64,000 nucleotides of DNA from Larkinella humicola (GTDB lineage: Bacteria > Bacteroidota > Bacteroidia > Cytophagales > Spirosomataceae), in the NCBI RefSeq assembly GCF_008727875.1, contig NZ_VTWS01000002.1:1-64000 (forward strand). Reading direction: 5' to 3'. Position 1 is the first letter of the stretch. Each line of letters begins with the position of its first letter. Below the pieces are notes generated by a model. It searched no databases. It saw nothing but the letters and a program-made list of their open reading frames with translations, and was not told where the DNA came from. A program made the position numbers and the translations under genes. Positions 9,201 to 15,651 of the stretch are shown one piece after another.

Positions 9201-9990
9201 GGCAGTTGACGCTGCCCGACACAAAGACAGTTTTGCCTTTCTTACTCTGAAAAACCGTCTCGAAATACGGAAATTTCTCCCCGTCCCGCACCCGTTGCAG
9301 CCGCATCAGCGTGCTTTCAGCATAATCGGGGTGCAGGACATCCTGCAACGTCAGCGAGGCAATTTCGTCGGAACTGTATTCCAGCACCTCGCGCCAGGCC
9401 CGGTTGACAAACATAAATTTGCCATCGAGCGTCACCAGTTGAATCAGGTCACTGGTGTTATCCACCAGATCCTGCAACTGCGAGTTGGAATACGACAGGG
9501 CGGAAGCGACGCGCTTTTTGTTGGTGACGTCTTCACCAATAAAGGTATACGACGGAACCGCCGTATGATCGGCAATGCTGTTGATGATGAACGAATTCAA
9601 TTGAACATTCCGCACGGCACCGCTCTTGGCCAGGAGGCTGATTTCTTTCTGCTCCACCACGCCCCCGCGCGCAATGGCATCGTCGAAATCCCGCTGCATC
9701 TGCACCCGCTCGCCCGCCGGAATAAAAATCTCGAAAAAGTTTTTTCCGATGACATCGGTCGGTTGCCAGGCCGTAATCCGCAGGGTATACTGGTTACAAA
9801 ATGTCACCGTACCGTCTTTCTCGATCGTTAACCCAATGAGATTCAATTGATCAACCGTTTTGCTGACGTCGAAAACCGACGCATGCGGCAGTTGTGAACT
9901 TCCGTCCAGTGAGTTTCGTATATCGACTTCCTTGCTCAGCCGCCGAATCTCGGCGACCAGCTCATTTTTTGTTTTCGCAGTCCAGGACAT
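6268..9990 (-). CDS. Hybrid sensor histidine kinase (PAS-PAS-GAF-PAS-PAS-HisKA-HATPase-REC-Hpt)
   Basis: Product of 1240 aa starting at the ATG at 9990; the frame is open further upstream but without domain content. Order: two PAS domains (about 45-160 and 165-290), a GAF domain (about 292-447), two more PAS domains (about 460-585 and 590-705), HisKA with the phospho-acceptor His729 (NMSHEIRTPMNG), HATPase (N box, DSGIGI, GGTGLGL), a receiver domain with Asp1029 (FMDIQMPDMDG) and a C-terminal Hpt domain with His1176 (LHTLKGSAGTIG). No membrane segment is visible, so it should be a soluble BarA-like phosphorelay protein sensing through PAS/GAF. No cognate response regulator lies next to it; a RidA-like gene follows. 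Confidence 0.93.
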   Translation of the reverse strand: MSWTAKTKNELVAEIRRLSKEVDIRNSLDGSSQLPHASVFDVSKTVDQLNLIGLTIEKDGTVTFCNQYTLRITAWQPTDVIGKNFFEIFIPAGERVQMQRDFDDAIARGGVVEQKEISLLAKSGAVRNVQLNSFIINSIADHTAVPSYTFIGEDVTNKKRVASALSYSNSQLQDLVDNTSDLIQLVTLDGKFMFVNRAWREVLEYSSDEIASLTLQDVLHPDYAESTLMRLQRVRDGEKFPYFETVFQSKKGKTVFVSGSVNCRYDQGKPTAYRCILHNITSRIRAEKAQKLYYSIANWTLNAPNLDELYQNIHDELSNIIDARNFFIALYDQSKSFLYFPYYVDEYFTGMRFTKRKLGNGLTEYAIRANRPLFLYEQDIQQLADTQNLYLYGQIPKAMLCVPLRIGDRITGIIGVKAYDKADAYNIRDLELLEFISGQVALAIARKQDEAAINKQTARLNAIFDSSSHLIWSVNKSFQLTSFNRNYTRLIENQLGEIPQLNVTTEKLGWRIIGAENRRLLEEKYRLAFRGLPQTVELHYQTTKSEAWLEVHLNPILLSGGVIEEVSGIARDITARKRTELELRGSEEKFRGIFVNLQDIYCRVDREGLVTMISPSVLKRTGYTPEEVLGQPITNFIDKQDIRRALVRLIRNKSLRNFEATLHRKDGTIRQIMLNMLTLNDKNGRVDEVAALARDITELKRNAQELMKAKDEAERSLKVKERFLANMSHEIRTPMNGVIGMIDLLNDTPLDQDQKDYVQTIKKSSETLLNILNDILDLSKIEAGKMALHEAPILFREVFDKLVSLFGQQASVKGNKLSYHLDEKLPRFVIADQTRLLQILSNLTSNAIKFTENGAVTVEASLVSKKGKFNRIKVEVKDSGIGIAKDDLGLLFNSFSQVEMSSRKSFGGTGLGLAISKELAALMKGTIGVESATGKGSNFWFTIELKETLISPTSQKSDQAEISLQNVFKDHHPYLLLVDDNAVNRKVATEILKKSGCQVETASSGQEAIDKVTAAMAENASPYELIFMDIQMPDMDGVETTVKLRSLFGTQLPPVIAMTAYSMREDRDRFLSQGLDDYIAKPIRAQSLISKVKETVDARKDFREAAQMRSKQLETIREPEMPMVDPEIIGQLEQVGGWDLVTSIYEDFEIEATTLVQEALEAYAAGDIPTVKSHLHTLKGSAGTIGVARIAQVAREAEGKLKVSDSTTLADDLHLLDKEFKLFLSEYKNTLDKLVAEKAG

Positions 9991-10128
9991 TAGCAAAGTG
10001 TGGGTGTTTGGAATTCGGCGTATTTCAGACTTGCGGCCCCGGTTCAAACCCTGATTTCCAGGCGGGCGATCATTCCTGAAACACGGCAACAATACAGAAT
10101 AAATTTACAAAAAAATACCGGCAATGTG

Positions 10129-10140
10129 ACAAACGTTTGT
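10129..10140. promoter_or_regulatory. 12-bp perfect palindrome in a divergent promoter region
   Basis: ACAAACGTTTGT is perfectly self-complementary and sits between the divergent starts of the hybrid kinase (9990) and the PKD lipoprotein (10217). A dimeric DNA-binding protein could use it, but no regulator can be named. Confidence 0.3.
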
Positions 10141-10216
10141 TTGCTTATCGGAATGGCATTATTTTGGAAGAGCATTTCTGTTAATTTGATTAGTTTCGCA
10201 AGCCTATTGAACGACC

Positions 10217-10549
10217 ATGATAAAAGTCTTTATTGCGCTGGTTCTGATCAGCCTGTGCTGTGCCGCCTGCGAACCGTTTGACCTGGATCAGAAGAGTTTT
10301 CCGATATGTGAAAAACCCGAAGGAACCATCGGTTTCACGGCCGCCAAACTGGAAGTTACTTTTTTTCTGGAAAATAAGAAGGGTGATATTGGAGCGGTAG
10401 GCTGGGATCTGGGCGATGGGCGCAATCGTTCCGGCAATCAGTTCACGGTTTTTTACGAGAAACCCGGCACCTACAACGTTACGATGGTTCTCGCGAACCA
10501 ATGCGATGATAAGCTTTCCGTTTCGCGCCTGGTTACTGTCACCAATTAG
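10217..10549 (+). CDS. PKD-domain lipoprotein
   Basis: Product of 110 aa with a lipoprotein signal (VLISLCCAACEPF, acylated Cys around residue 18). One PKD-like beta-sandwich fills the rest: VTFFLENKKGDIGAVGWDLGDGRNRSGNQFTVFYEKPGTYNVTMVL, including the WDLGDG and PGTYNVT signatures. PKD domains usually mediate surface protein or glycan contacts. It is the first of three closely spaced secreted-protein genes (14- and 10-base gaps), suggesting an operon whose products act together at the outer surface. Confidence 0.8.
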   Translation: MIKVFIALVLISLCCAACEPFDLDQKSFPICEKPEGTIGFTAAKLEVTFFLENKKGDIGAVGWDLGDGRNRSGNQFTVFYEKPGTYNVTMVLANQCDDKLSVSRLVTVTN

Positions 10550-10563
10550 CTTTCTTCTCCGCT

Positions 10564-11406
10564 ATGCATCAGCAATACGCACTTCTCTGGCTGAAACGAT
10601 GGGTTGCTTTCTTTCTGGTGCTGAATGCGTTACCCGCTGTCAGTCAGGTAGCTGTAACCAATATCCGCGTCAATGTCATTGAAGAGTCGTCGGTTGAAAT
10701 CCTGTACGACATTACCGGAAACCAACCGGCCGATTCCGTCTATTTCCGCTTACGCAGCCAGATTAACGGCGTCCTGAACCCCGCTCCGCAGTTTATTTCC
10801 GGCGATTGGGGGCAGGATGTTTCGCCGGGCACCAACCGGCGCATCGTCTGGAGAGCCCTGGAAAACGGATTTGAGCTGGATGAAAATATTCGGGTAACTC
10901 TGTTGGTCAAAGTGATTCCGGGTGCCGTGCGAAAACCGGCTGAGTCCGTCACAGAAAGTCCCATCGATCTTCCGAAAAAAAAATACCGGCCTGGCGGCCC
11001 CGAATTTGCCTTGCTGTCGGTGATTGCCCCCGGTGTTGGCAACATTTTTGTCCAGTCGCCCAAACCCGTCATTGGCCACCGGCTGGGCGTGACGGCCACT
11101 TGCTACGGTCTGATGCTCTACGGTTTTATGGAACGCAAAAAATCGCGCGACGACTATTCGCTCTATGAACAGCAACGCAACCGCACAGCCGCACAACCGT
11201 TTTACGACAGTGCTAACGACCACCACCACCGGTATATGATTGCCACCCGCTTGTCGGGAGCCATCTGGATTACGGACATTGTGGCCACATTGATCAAAGG
11301 CGTACGCAACCAGAAGCAGCGCATTAAGACCGTCGAGCCGAAGATCAGCCTGAAACCGGGTTACCAGTCCGGGTATCCGGTTGCGGTGTTCCACTACAAA
11401 TTTTAA
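10564..11406 (+). CDS. Secreted hypothetical protein with beta-sandwich N-terminus
   Basis: Product of 280 aa. An N-terminal hydrophobic stretch ending ALPAVSQ looks like a signal peptide. Residues about 28-120 (VAVTNIRVNVIEESSVEILYDI, FISGDWGQDVSPGTNRRIVWRA) form a fibronectin-like segment often seen in Bacteroidota secreted proteins. The C-terminal half (EFALLSVIAPGVGNIFVQ onward) has Gly-rich hydrophobic segments like DUF5683-type membrane-associated proteins and ends in strands that could anchor it. I do not recognise the exact family. It is the middle gene of the secreted trio. Confidence 0.65.
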   Translation: MHQQYALLWLKRWVAFFLVLNALPAVSQVAVTNIRVNVIEESSVEILYDITGNQPADSVYFRLRSQINGVLNPAPQFISGDWGQDVSPGTNRRIVWRALENGFELDENIRVTLLVKVIPGAVRKPAESVTESPIDLPKKKYRPGGPEFALLSVIAPGVGNIFVQSPKPVIGHRLGVTATCYGLMLYGFMERKKSRDDYSLYEQQRNRTAAQPFYDSANDHHHRYMIATRLSGAIWITDIVATLIKGVRNQKQRIKTVEPKISLKPGYQSGYPVAVFHYKF

Positions 11407-11416
11407 CGACTACAGT

Positions 11417-12127
11417 ATGATGCGTTTCGCACTCATTTTGGGAGTTCTGTTCAGTCTGCTCGGAGAAAGTCAGGCGCAGGTTGGGGTCTATTCGGCGTCC
11501 GGTTCGTGGGTACACGTGAAAATCAAAGCAAAGAATGCGGCATCCGCTTCCAACCGGTTGTTTATGGAAACTTTCACGGATAACCGGAACCGCTGGCTCA
11601 TCGGTCGACGGGGAGCTTACGGGTACGACATGTCCCAGAATGCCTACCACATTTACAAGCAGGCTGATGATTCACCGACTTCGGCCTTTAGTTACGTCTC
11701 CATTCCGACGGCCCTCAATCTGAACAAACTGGACACCTTCATGGTCCAGGTCGATCTGGCTGGCCCCAGCGGCATCATTCCCGACGCAGGCTTGCTGATC
11801 GGGGTCAAAGACTCGTTAAATTATTGCCACTTTCGGATCAACAACAAAAACCAGGTGTCTGTCAAATACGTGATCAACGGATTGAGTTACACCATCTACA
11901 TGCGGGGGGATTATGTACCGGCGGGCATTCCGCTCTCAACGACGAAGAATACGCTGACTGTTCGTAAAAAAGGGGAGCAGATTCATTTTTACCTCAACGG
12001 GCGGGAAATACCGACTAGTCCGTACCAGTTCCGGCAGTACCAGGGCAACGGCATTGGCTTTGTTTCGACGACCGACGGCACGCAGTTTCGGAACCTGACG
12101 GTGAGTGCTGGAGCCGGTCCGCGTTAA
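11417..12127 (+). CDS. Secreted LamG/DUF1080-like protein
   Basis: Product of 236 aa from ATG 11417, chosen because the signal peptide (RFALILGVLFSLLGESQAQ) begins there. The mature domain (LFMETFTDNRNRWLIGRRGAYGYDMSQNAYHI...LTVRKKGEQIHFYLNGREI...GIGFVSTTDGTQFRNLTV) has the concanavalin-type jelly-roll signatures of LamG and 3-keto-disaccharide-hydrolase (DUF1080) domains: a strand with WL and Y, and the ligand-face FYLNG. I see no catalytic residues, so carbohydrate binding is more likely than hydrolysis. It ends convergently with the next gene, the two stop codons sharing TTAA at 12124-12127. Confidence 0.7.
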   Translation: MMRFALILGVLFSLLGESQAQVGVYSASGSWVHVKIKAKNAASASNRLFMETFTDNRNRWLIGRRGAYGYDMSQNAYHIYKQADDSPTSAFSYVSIPTALNLNKLDTFMVQVDLAGPSGIIPDAGLLIGVKDSLNYCHFRINNKNQVSVKYVINGLSYTIYMRGDYVPAGIPLSTTKNTLTVRKKGEQIHFYLNGREIPTSPYQFRQYQGNGIGFVSTTDGTQFRNLTVSAGAGPR

Positions 12128-12987
12128 TTGTCGTCCCGAATGCGTCCCCCGTCCCGGTCAACCACAATTTGCTGACCATCCAGAACAACCGTCGCCTTTC
12201 CGTTCAGGAAAGGGGTCACGTCGTCATACACCGGGTCGATGTGCCACTTATCCTTCTGATCGACATAGCCCCATTTTCCTCCTTTGCGGGCCGCCCGTAG
12301 CCCAAAATCCCCGACCTGGCTATCGACCGAATCATACGGTTTTGTCGGAACCGCCGTTGCCGGTTCGGCAGGTTCCGAAGCTGCAGCAACCGGAACCTGC
12401 GTGGTTTCAGTAGGCGAAAGAAGTGGAGTGCTGTTTTTTGCAACGGACTCGGCGGCTGTCGGCAGCAGCGCGACTTTCTTTGCGGCTTTGCCCACATTCG
12501 GCTGGCGAATGGTCTCTTTAACCTGGACTGCCCCACTGCTCCGGGTTTGTTCCAGTTCAGCTACCTCATCGCGACCAGCTCCGCTGTCGATTTCGGTCAA
12601 TTTTCCTTTCCAAAGCCACAGCAGGATGCTCACAAAAACGATCACCAGCGCAATCAATACTTTATTGGACTGACTGAATGGCGTGGATATGGGGTGAACC
12701 GATACATCGCCGGATAGCGTGGCTACGGGTTGCTGGGGCTCAGCTAACCATATTTTTGCTTCTTTTTGCCGCCAATCGGTCGAAATAAGCTGTTCCCGAA
12801 GGGATTGACCTTTGGGTGTTTCGAGGGCTTCGTAATTATGCTCAAGCAGGTACCCTATGATTTCCTGCGTCAATGTAGTTTCATCGGACGGAATGGCAAC
12901 AAACAGCCGGTTGATCACGTGAGCCGGGACGTGTCGGTCGTAAGGGCCAAAAACCTCTTGTATTTTCTGACGAATGGTATCGATCAT
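12124..12987 (-). CDS. Single-pass membrane protein with WG-type repeat (cytoskeletal cluster gene 8)
   Basis: Product of 287 aa. Residues about 1-75 form a domain (IRQKIQEVFGPYDRHV...LISTDWR) paralogous to one in the neighbouring gene at 13183. A linker, one membrane helix (about 110-130, VLIALVIVFVSILLWLW), a Ser/Thr/Ala/Pro-rich spacer and a C-terminal WG-like repeat (GKWGYVDQKDKWHIDPVYDDVTPF) follow. WG repeats usually mediate protein contacts. It is the last gene of the minus-strand cluster encoding tubulin-like and actin-like NTPases. By position and shared domain it is probably a membrane adaptor for that assembly. Confidence 0.7.
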   Translation of the reverse strand: MIDTIRQKIQEVFGPYDRHVPAHVINRLFVAIPSDETTLTQEIIGYLLEHNYEALETPKGQSLREQLISTDWRQKEAKIWLAEPQQPVATLSGDVSVHPISTPFSQSNKVLIALVIVFVSILLWLWKGKLTEIDSGAGRDEVAELEQTRSSGAVQVKETIRQPNVGKAAKKVALLPTAAESVAKNSTPLLSPTETTQVPVAAASEPAEPATAVPTKPYDSVDSQVGDFGLRAARKGGKWGYVDQKDKWHIDPVYDDVTPFLNGKATVVLDGQQIVVDRDGGRIRDDN

Positions 12988-13182
12988 TTCATGCTTCAGT
13001 TAGTAAACGAAGAAACCCATTCATTTAAGACTCTCAAAAGTTACGAAAAGTCATATAATCTTCATAATTTTTTACGCGATCGGCTTCAACGTTCTTTCGG
13101 ATAACCGTCTGACACCGTGTCTGTTTATTTTTCTGATCATTCGGTATCTACTTCCAGTGAAGTCATCTGGAGTCAGCGGTCT

Positions 13183-14235
13183 TTAAGACGTTAGGAATGC
13201 TTTTGGGTAGGGGTAGGCATCCAGCCGGTGGCTCGTCTGTTTCTTGGAGCTTTTCCGAGTCGGTTCCGGCTCCGGTTCTTCGCCCCTCGTCATCCGTAAC
13301 ACGACCCAGATCAGCACCAGAGCCGATAAAATGGCCAGGCCAATCAGAGCGGCATCCGAAAAGCTGCTTTTTTTAGGCGGTTCCGGCGGCACGACCGGAG
13401 GTGGCAGAATCGCCTGCGGGTTTCCGGGTAATGGCCCGCCACCCGCTGGAAACCGGTTTGCCGGATTCACCCCCGCCGGAGCAGGCGTTGTGGTATACCC
13501 GGTCTGGGTTTTTACATAGTCCGTCGGTTGCGGTTTGGATTGCTCCTTCTCCCACCAGCTCAGGTGCCGCCAGTCGGTCGAAATCAGTTTTTCCTTCAGC
13601 GTATTGCCTCGGGGCGGGTTTACCGATGCGTAATAATGTTCCGACAGATACAAGCGGATTTCTTCGGCCAGTGCCGCTTCATCGTAATCAACGGCTTTGA
13701 ACAGAAATTTCAGACTTTGCGCCTGAATATGCTTGTCGTAATCGTCCAGAATACTCTTGATTTTTCGCCGGACCGACTCCACTTTTTCAACAACCGGTGC
13801 CGGGATAGGCGGACTTTGCGGGTTTGCCTGCGAAACAACCGGACCCGATCCGTGGCTGGCCGGCGAAACGGGTTCCTCGCTTGCGGACGAAGCCGGAAGG
13901 GCTTCCAGAATAGCCGGAATCCACTGTTCGGTTACAAAAGCCCGCGACAACTGAACCCGTTCGGCTTCGGCGACAAACTGGTTAATGTCCGTTTCCGACA
14001 ACTGGTTGTGGCGTTGCAGGGCCACCGTGACCATCTTCTTTTTCAGATCCAGAATCTTCCCGAAATCACGGTTTACCTGACGGCTGATGTCATTGACCAG
14101 GCGGGTAAAATCCGTAATTCCCAGTTCATTGGCCTCCGCCACAAGCCCCTTTTGTCGCCACTGCCAGTCAGCCAGTTCGCCCTCATACAGAACGACTTCA
14201 TTTTTAATTCGATCCCGTAATTCTTCGAGTGTCAT
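13183..14235 (-). CDS. Coiled-coil single-pass membrane protein (cytoskeletal cluster gene 7)
   Basis: Product of 350 aa with no signal peptide. Residues about 1-115 are helical and charged (EELRDRIKNEVVLYEGELADWQWRQ...VNRDFGKILDLKKKM), likely a coiled coil. A Pro/Ser linker leads to the domain shared with gene 8 (about 150-225, VRRKIKSILDDYDKHI...LKEKLISTDWR). A Pro/Gly-rich stretch, one membrane helix (AALIGLAILSALVLIWVVL) and a short basic tail follow. It should tether cytoplasmic partners to the inner membrane. The 195-base gap to gene 8 and 117-base gap to gene 6 hold no other gene. Confidence 0.7.
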   Translation of the reverse strand: MTLEELRDRIKNEVVLYEGELADWQWRQKGLVAEANELGITDFTRLVNDISRQVNRDFGKILDLKKKMVTVALQRHNQLSETDINQFVAEAERVQLSRAFVTEQWIPAILEALPASSASEEPVSPASHGSGPVVSQANPQSPPIPAPVVEKVESVRRKIKSILDDYDKHIQAQSLKFLFKAVDYDEAALAEEIRLYLSEHYYASVNPPRGNTLKEKLISTDWRHLSWWEKEQSKPQPTDYVKTQTGYTTTPAPAGVNPANRFPAGGGPLPGNPQAILPPPVVPPEPPKKSSFSDAALIGLAILSALVLIWVVLRMTRGEEPEPEPTRKSSKKQTSHRLDAYPYPKAFLTS

Positions 14236-14352
14236 GATCTCCGTAAATCCCTGTTCATTGTAGCGAAGACCGGTTACAAGGCAAGCAGCTATCAGAATAG
14301 TGAAAGTAAATACTATCTTGTTACCAAATAATCCGGGCTGGGTATTAAATTA

Positions 14353-15624
14353 CTAAATAAATCTAATTTTTGCTTTTTCTGTAATCTTCCATTTGTCGCC
14401 CTGAAGTGTTAATCGCCCTACTTGCTCCGTCCGGATCCGGCTGTTCGGATTGGGTTGCGTCAGGTACTCACAGGCATCGTTGAGGTACGAATACGGATCG
14501 CTCAGTGCCAGCCGTTGGGCATCCGCATTTTCCGAAACCTGGTAAGTAGCCTGCGTATCACCTTGCAGGCTGATGTCAAAAACCGTATCGCGTTCAGCAG
14601 TAGCCAACAAGCCTCCGGCGCTAAACCCGTCACCCAAATCCGCCGTTCGGGCGTAGAGAGCCGTGGGTTTTGAGGGCAAGGTCGGGGTGCGAAAACGATT
14701 GGACGGACGCGCTGTTTCCGGCTCAACTGGCGCTTCCTGAACCGGTGCTACCACTTCAAGCGGCACTTTAACCGCCGGAGCAGCCGGTTTTTCAGCCCGG
14801 TTTTGTTCCAGTAACCGGACGGCTCTTTCAAGGGCTTCCAATTGTGCATTCAACTGAAAATTTTCATTTGTCTGGTTTTTGCGTACTTCAAGTTTACTGA
14901 TGCGGTCAGACAGTTTCGCTAATTGAGAGTCAAACTGCACATCACGAGCCGATTGCTGCGGCTTCTGGTTCTTTAAGACGAGATACGCCAGAAAAGCGAC
15001 GGCAACGAGACTCAGTATTGATAAAATAAGCGCAAAACTATCCATAGCATTCCAGTTTGATTGAGTGGGTGATGGGGTGGTTACCGGTGTTTTTTCAGCA
15101 CTTTCCGCCGGATTGACGGGCGCATTTTCTTCCGTAGCAGCAACTTGCTGCGGGGGAGCTACAACGGCAGGCCCCGCGCCTAAAGCGCTGGTAATGATGC
15201 CGTCCAGGGTGGTTTGAAAAGCCGGATAACCCGGTAGCGTCTGCCGGGTTATCCGGTCTCCGGTGGCTACTTTCTGAACCAGAAAATCTTTGACGCCTTC
15301 CAGAGCTGTGCGGGGCTGGTTGATCTGCGCGATGTTCTGAGCCGCTCTTTTTTTGGCGTCATCGGTCAGTTTATCCGCCCCGACGAGGTCGTTTTGGGCA
15401 ATGAATTCCTTTAACCCCTCATAGGAGTCACAGGCACATTGTTTCGACTTGACGTTCGGAAAGGTCTGGGCATCCGTCGCCAGAAACTCCACCGTCGCTT
15501 TGGTCATTAGAAAAGCCGCCTGATCGAGTTTCCGCCGGTATTCCGCATCCGTTTGGGCAAAAGCCGGTCTGTTTAGAAGCAACACGCCAAGCAACAAAAT
15601 CCAGCGGGTAGTTTGACAGATCAT
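14353..15624 (-). CDS. Signal-anchored trans-envelope coiled-coil protein (cytoskeletal cluster gene 6)
   Basis: Product of 423 aa. A cleavable signal peptide (ILLLGVLLLNRPAFAQ) puts residues about 24-185 in the periplasm. One membrane helix (about 192-215, FALILSILSLVAVAFLAYLVL) then leads to a cytoplasmic coiled coil (LAKLSDRISKLEVRK, LEALERAVRLLEQ) and a Pro-rich linker. The C-terminal domain (about 330-423) ends VGRLTLQGDKWKITEKAKIRF, a form I associate with Bacteroidota proteins of unknown role. This topology would connect the periplasm to the cytoplasmic NTPases. The gene starts 27 bases after the actin-like gene ends, so the two are surely cotranscribed. Confidence 0.7.
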   Translation of the reverse strand: MICQTTRWILLLGVLLLNRPAFAQTDAEYRRKLDQAAFLMTKATVEFLATDAQTFPNVKSKQCACDSYEGLKEFIAQNDLVGADKLTDDAKKRAAQNIAQINQPRTALEGVKDFLVQKVATGDRITRQTLPGYPAFQTTLDGIITSALGAGPAVVAPPQQVAATEENAPVNPAESAEKTPVTTPSPTQSNWNAMDSFALILSILSLVAVAFLAYLVLKNQKPQQSARDVQFDSQLAKLSDRISKLEVRKNQTNENFQLNAQLEALERAVRLLEQNRAEKPAAPAVKVPLEVVAPVQEAPVEPETARPSNRFRTPTLPSKPTALYARTADLGDGFSAGGLLATAERDTVFDISLQGDTQATYQVSENADAQRLALSDPYSYLNDACEYLTQPNPNSRIRTEQVGRLTLQGDKWKITEKAKIRFI

Positions 15625-15651
15625 CCTTTGAAAAGAAAGTTTAGTTGAGTA

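Noticed and set aside
8335-9831. Long plus-strand open frame (nearly 500 codons) opposite the hybrid kinase gene
   Set aside because: It is antisense to a gene with continuous PAS/GAF domain content, and its translation has no domain or signal. Codon bias on the coding strand explains it.
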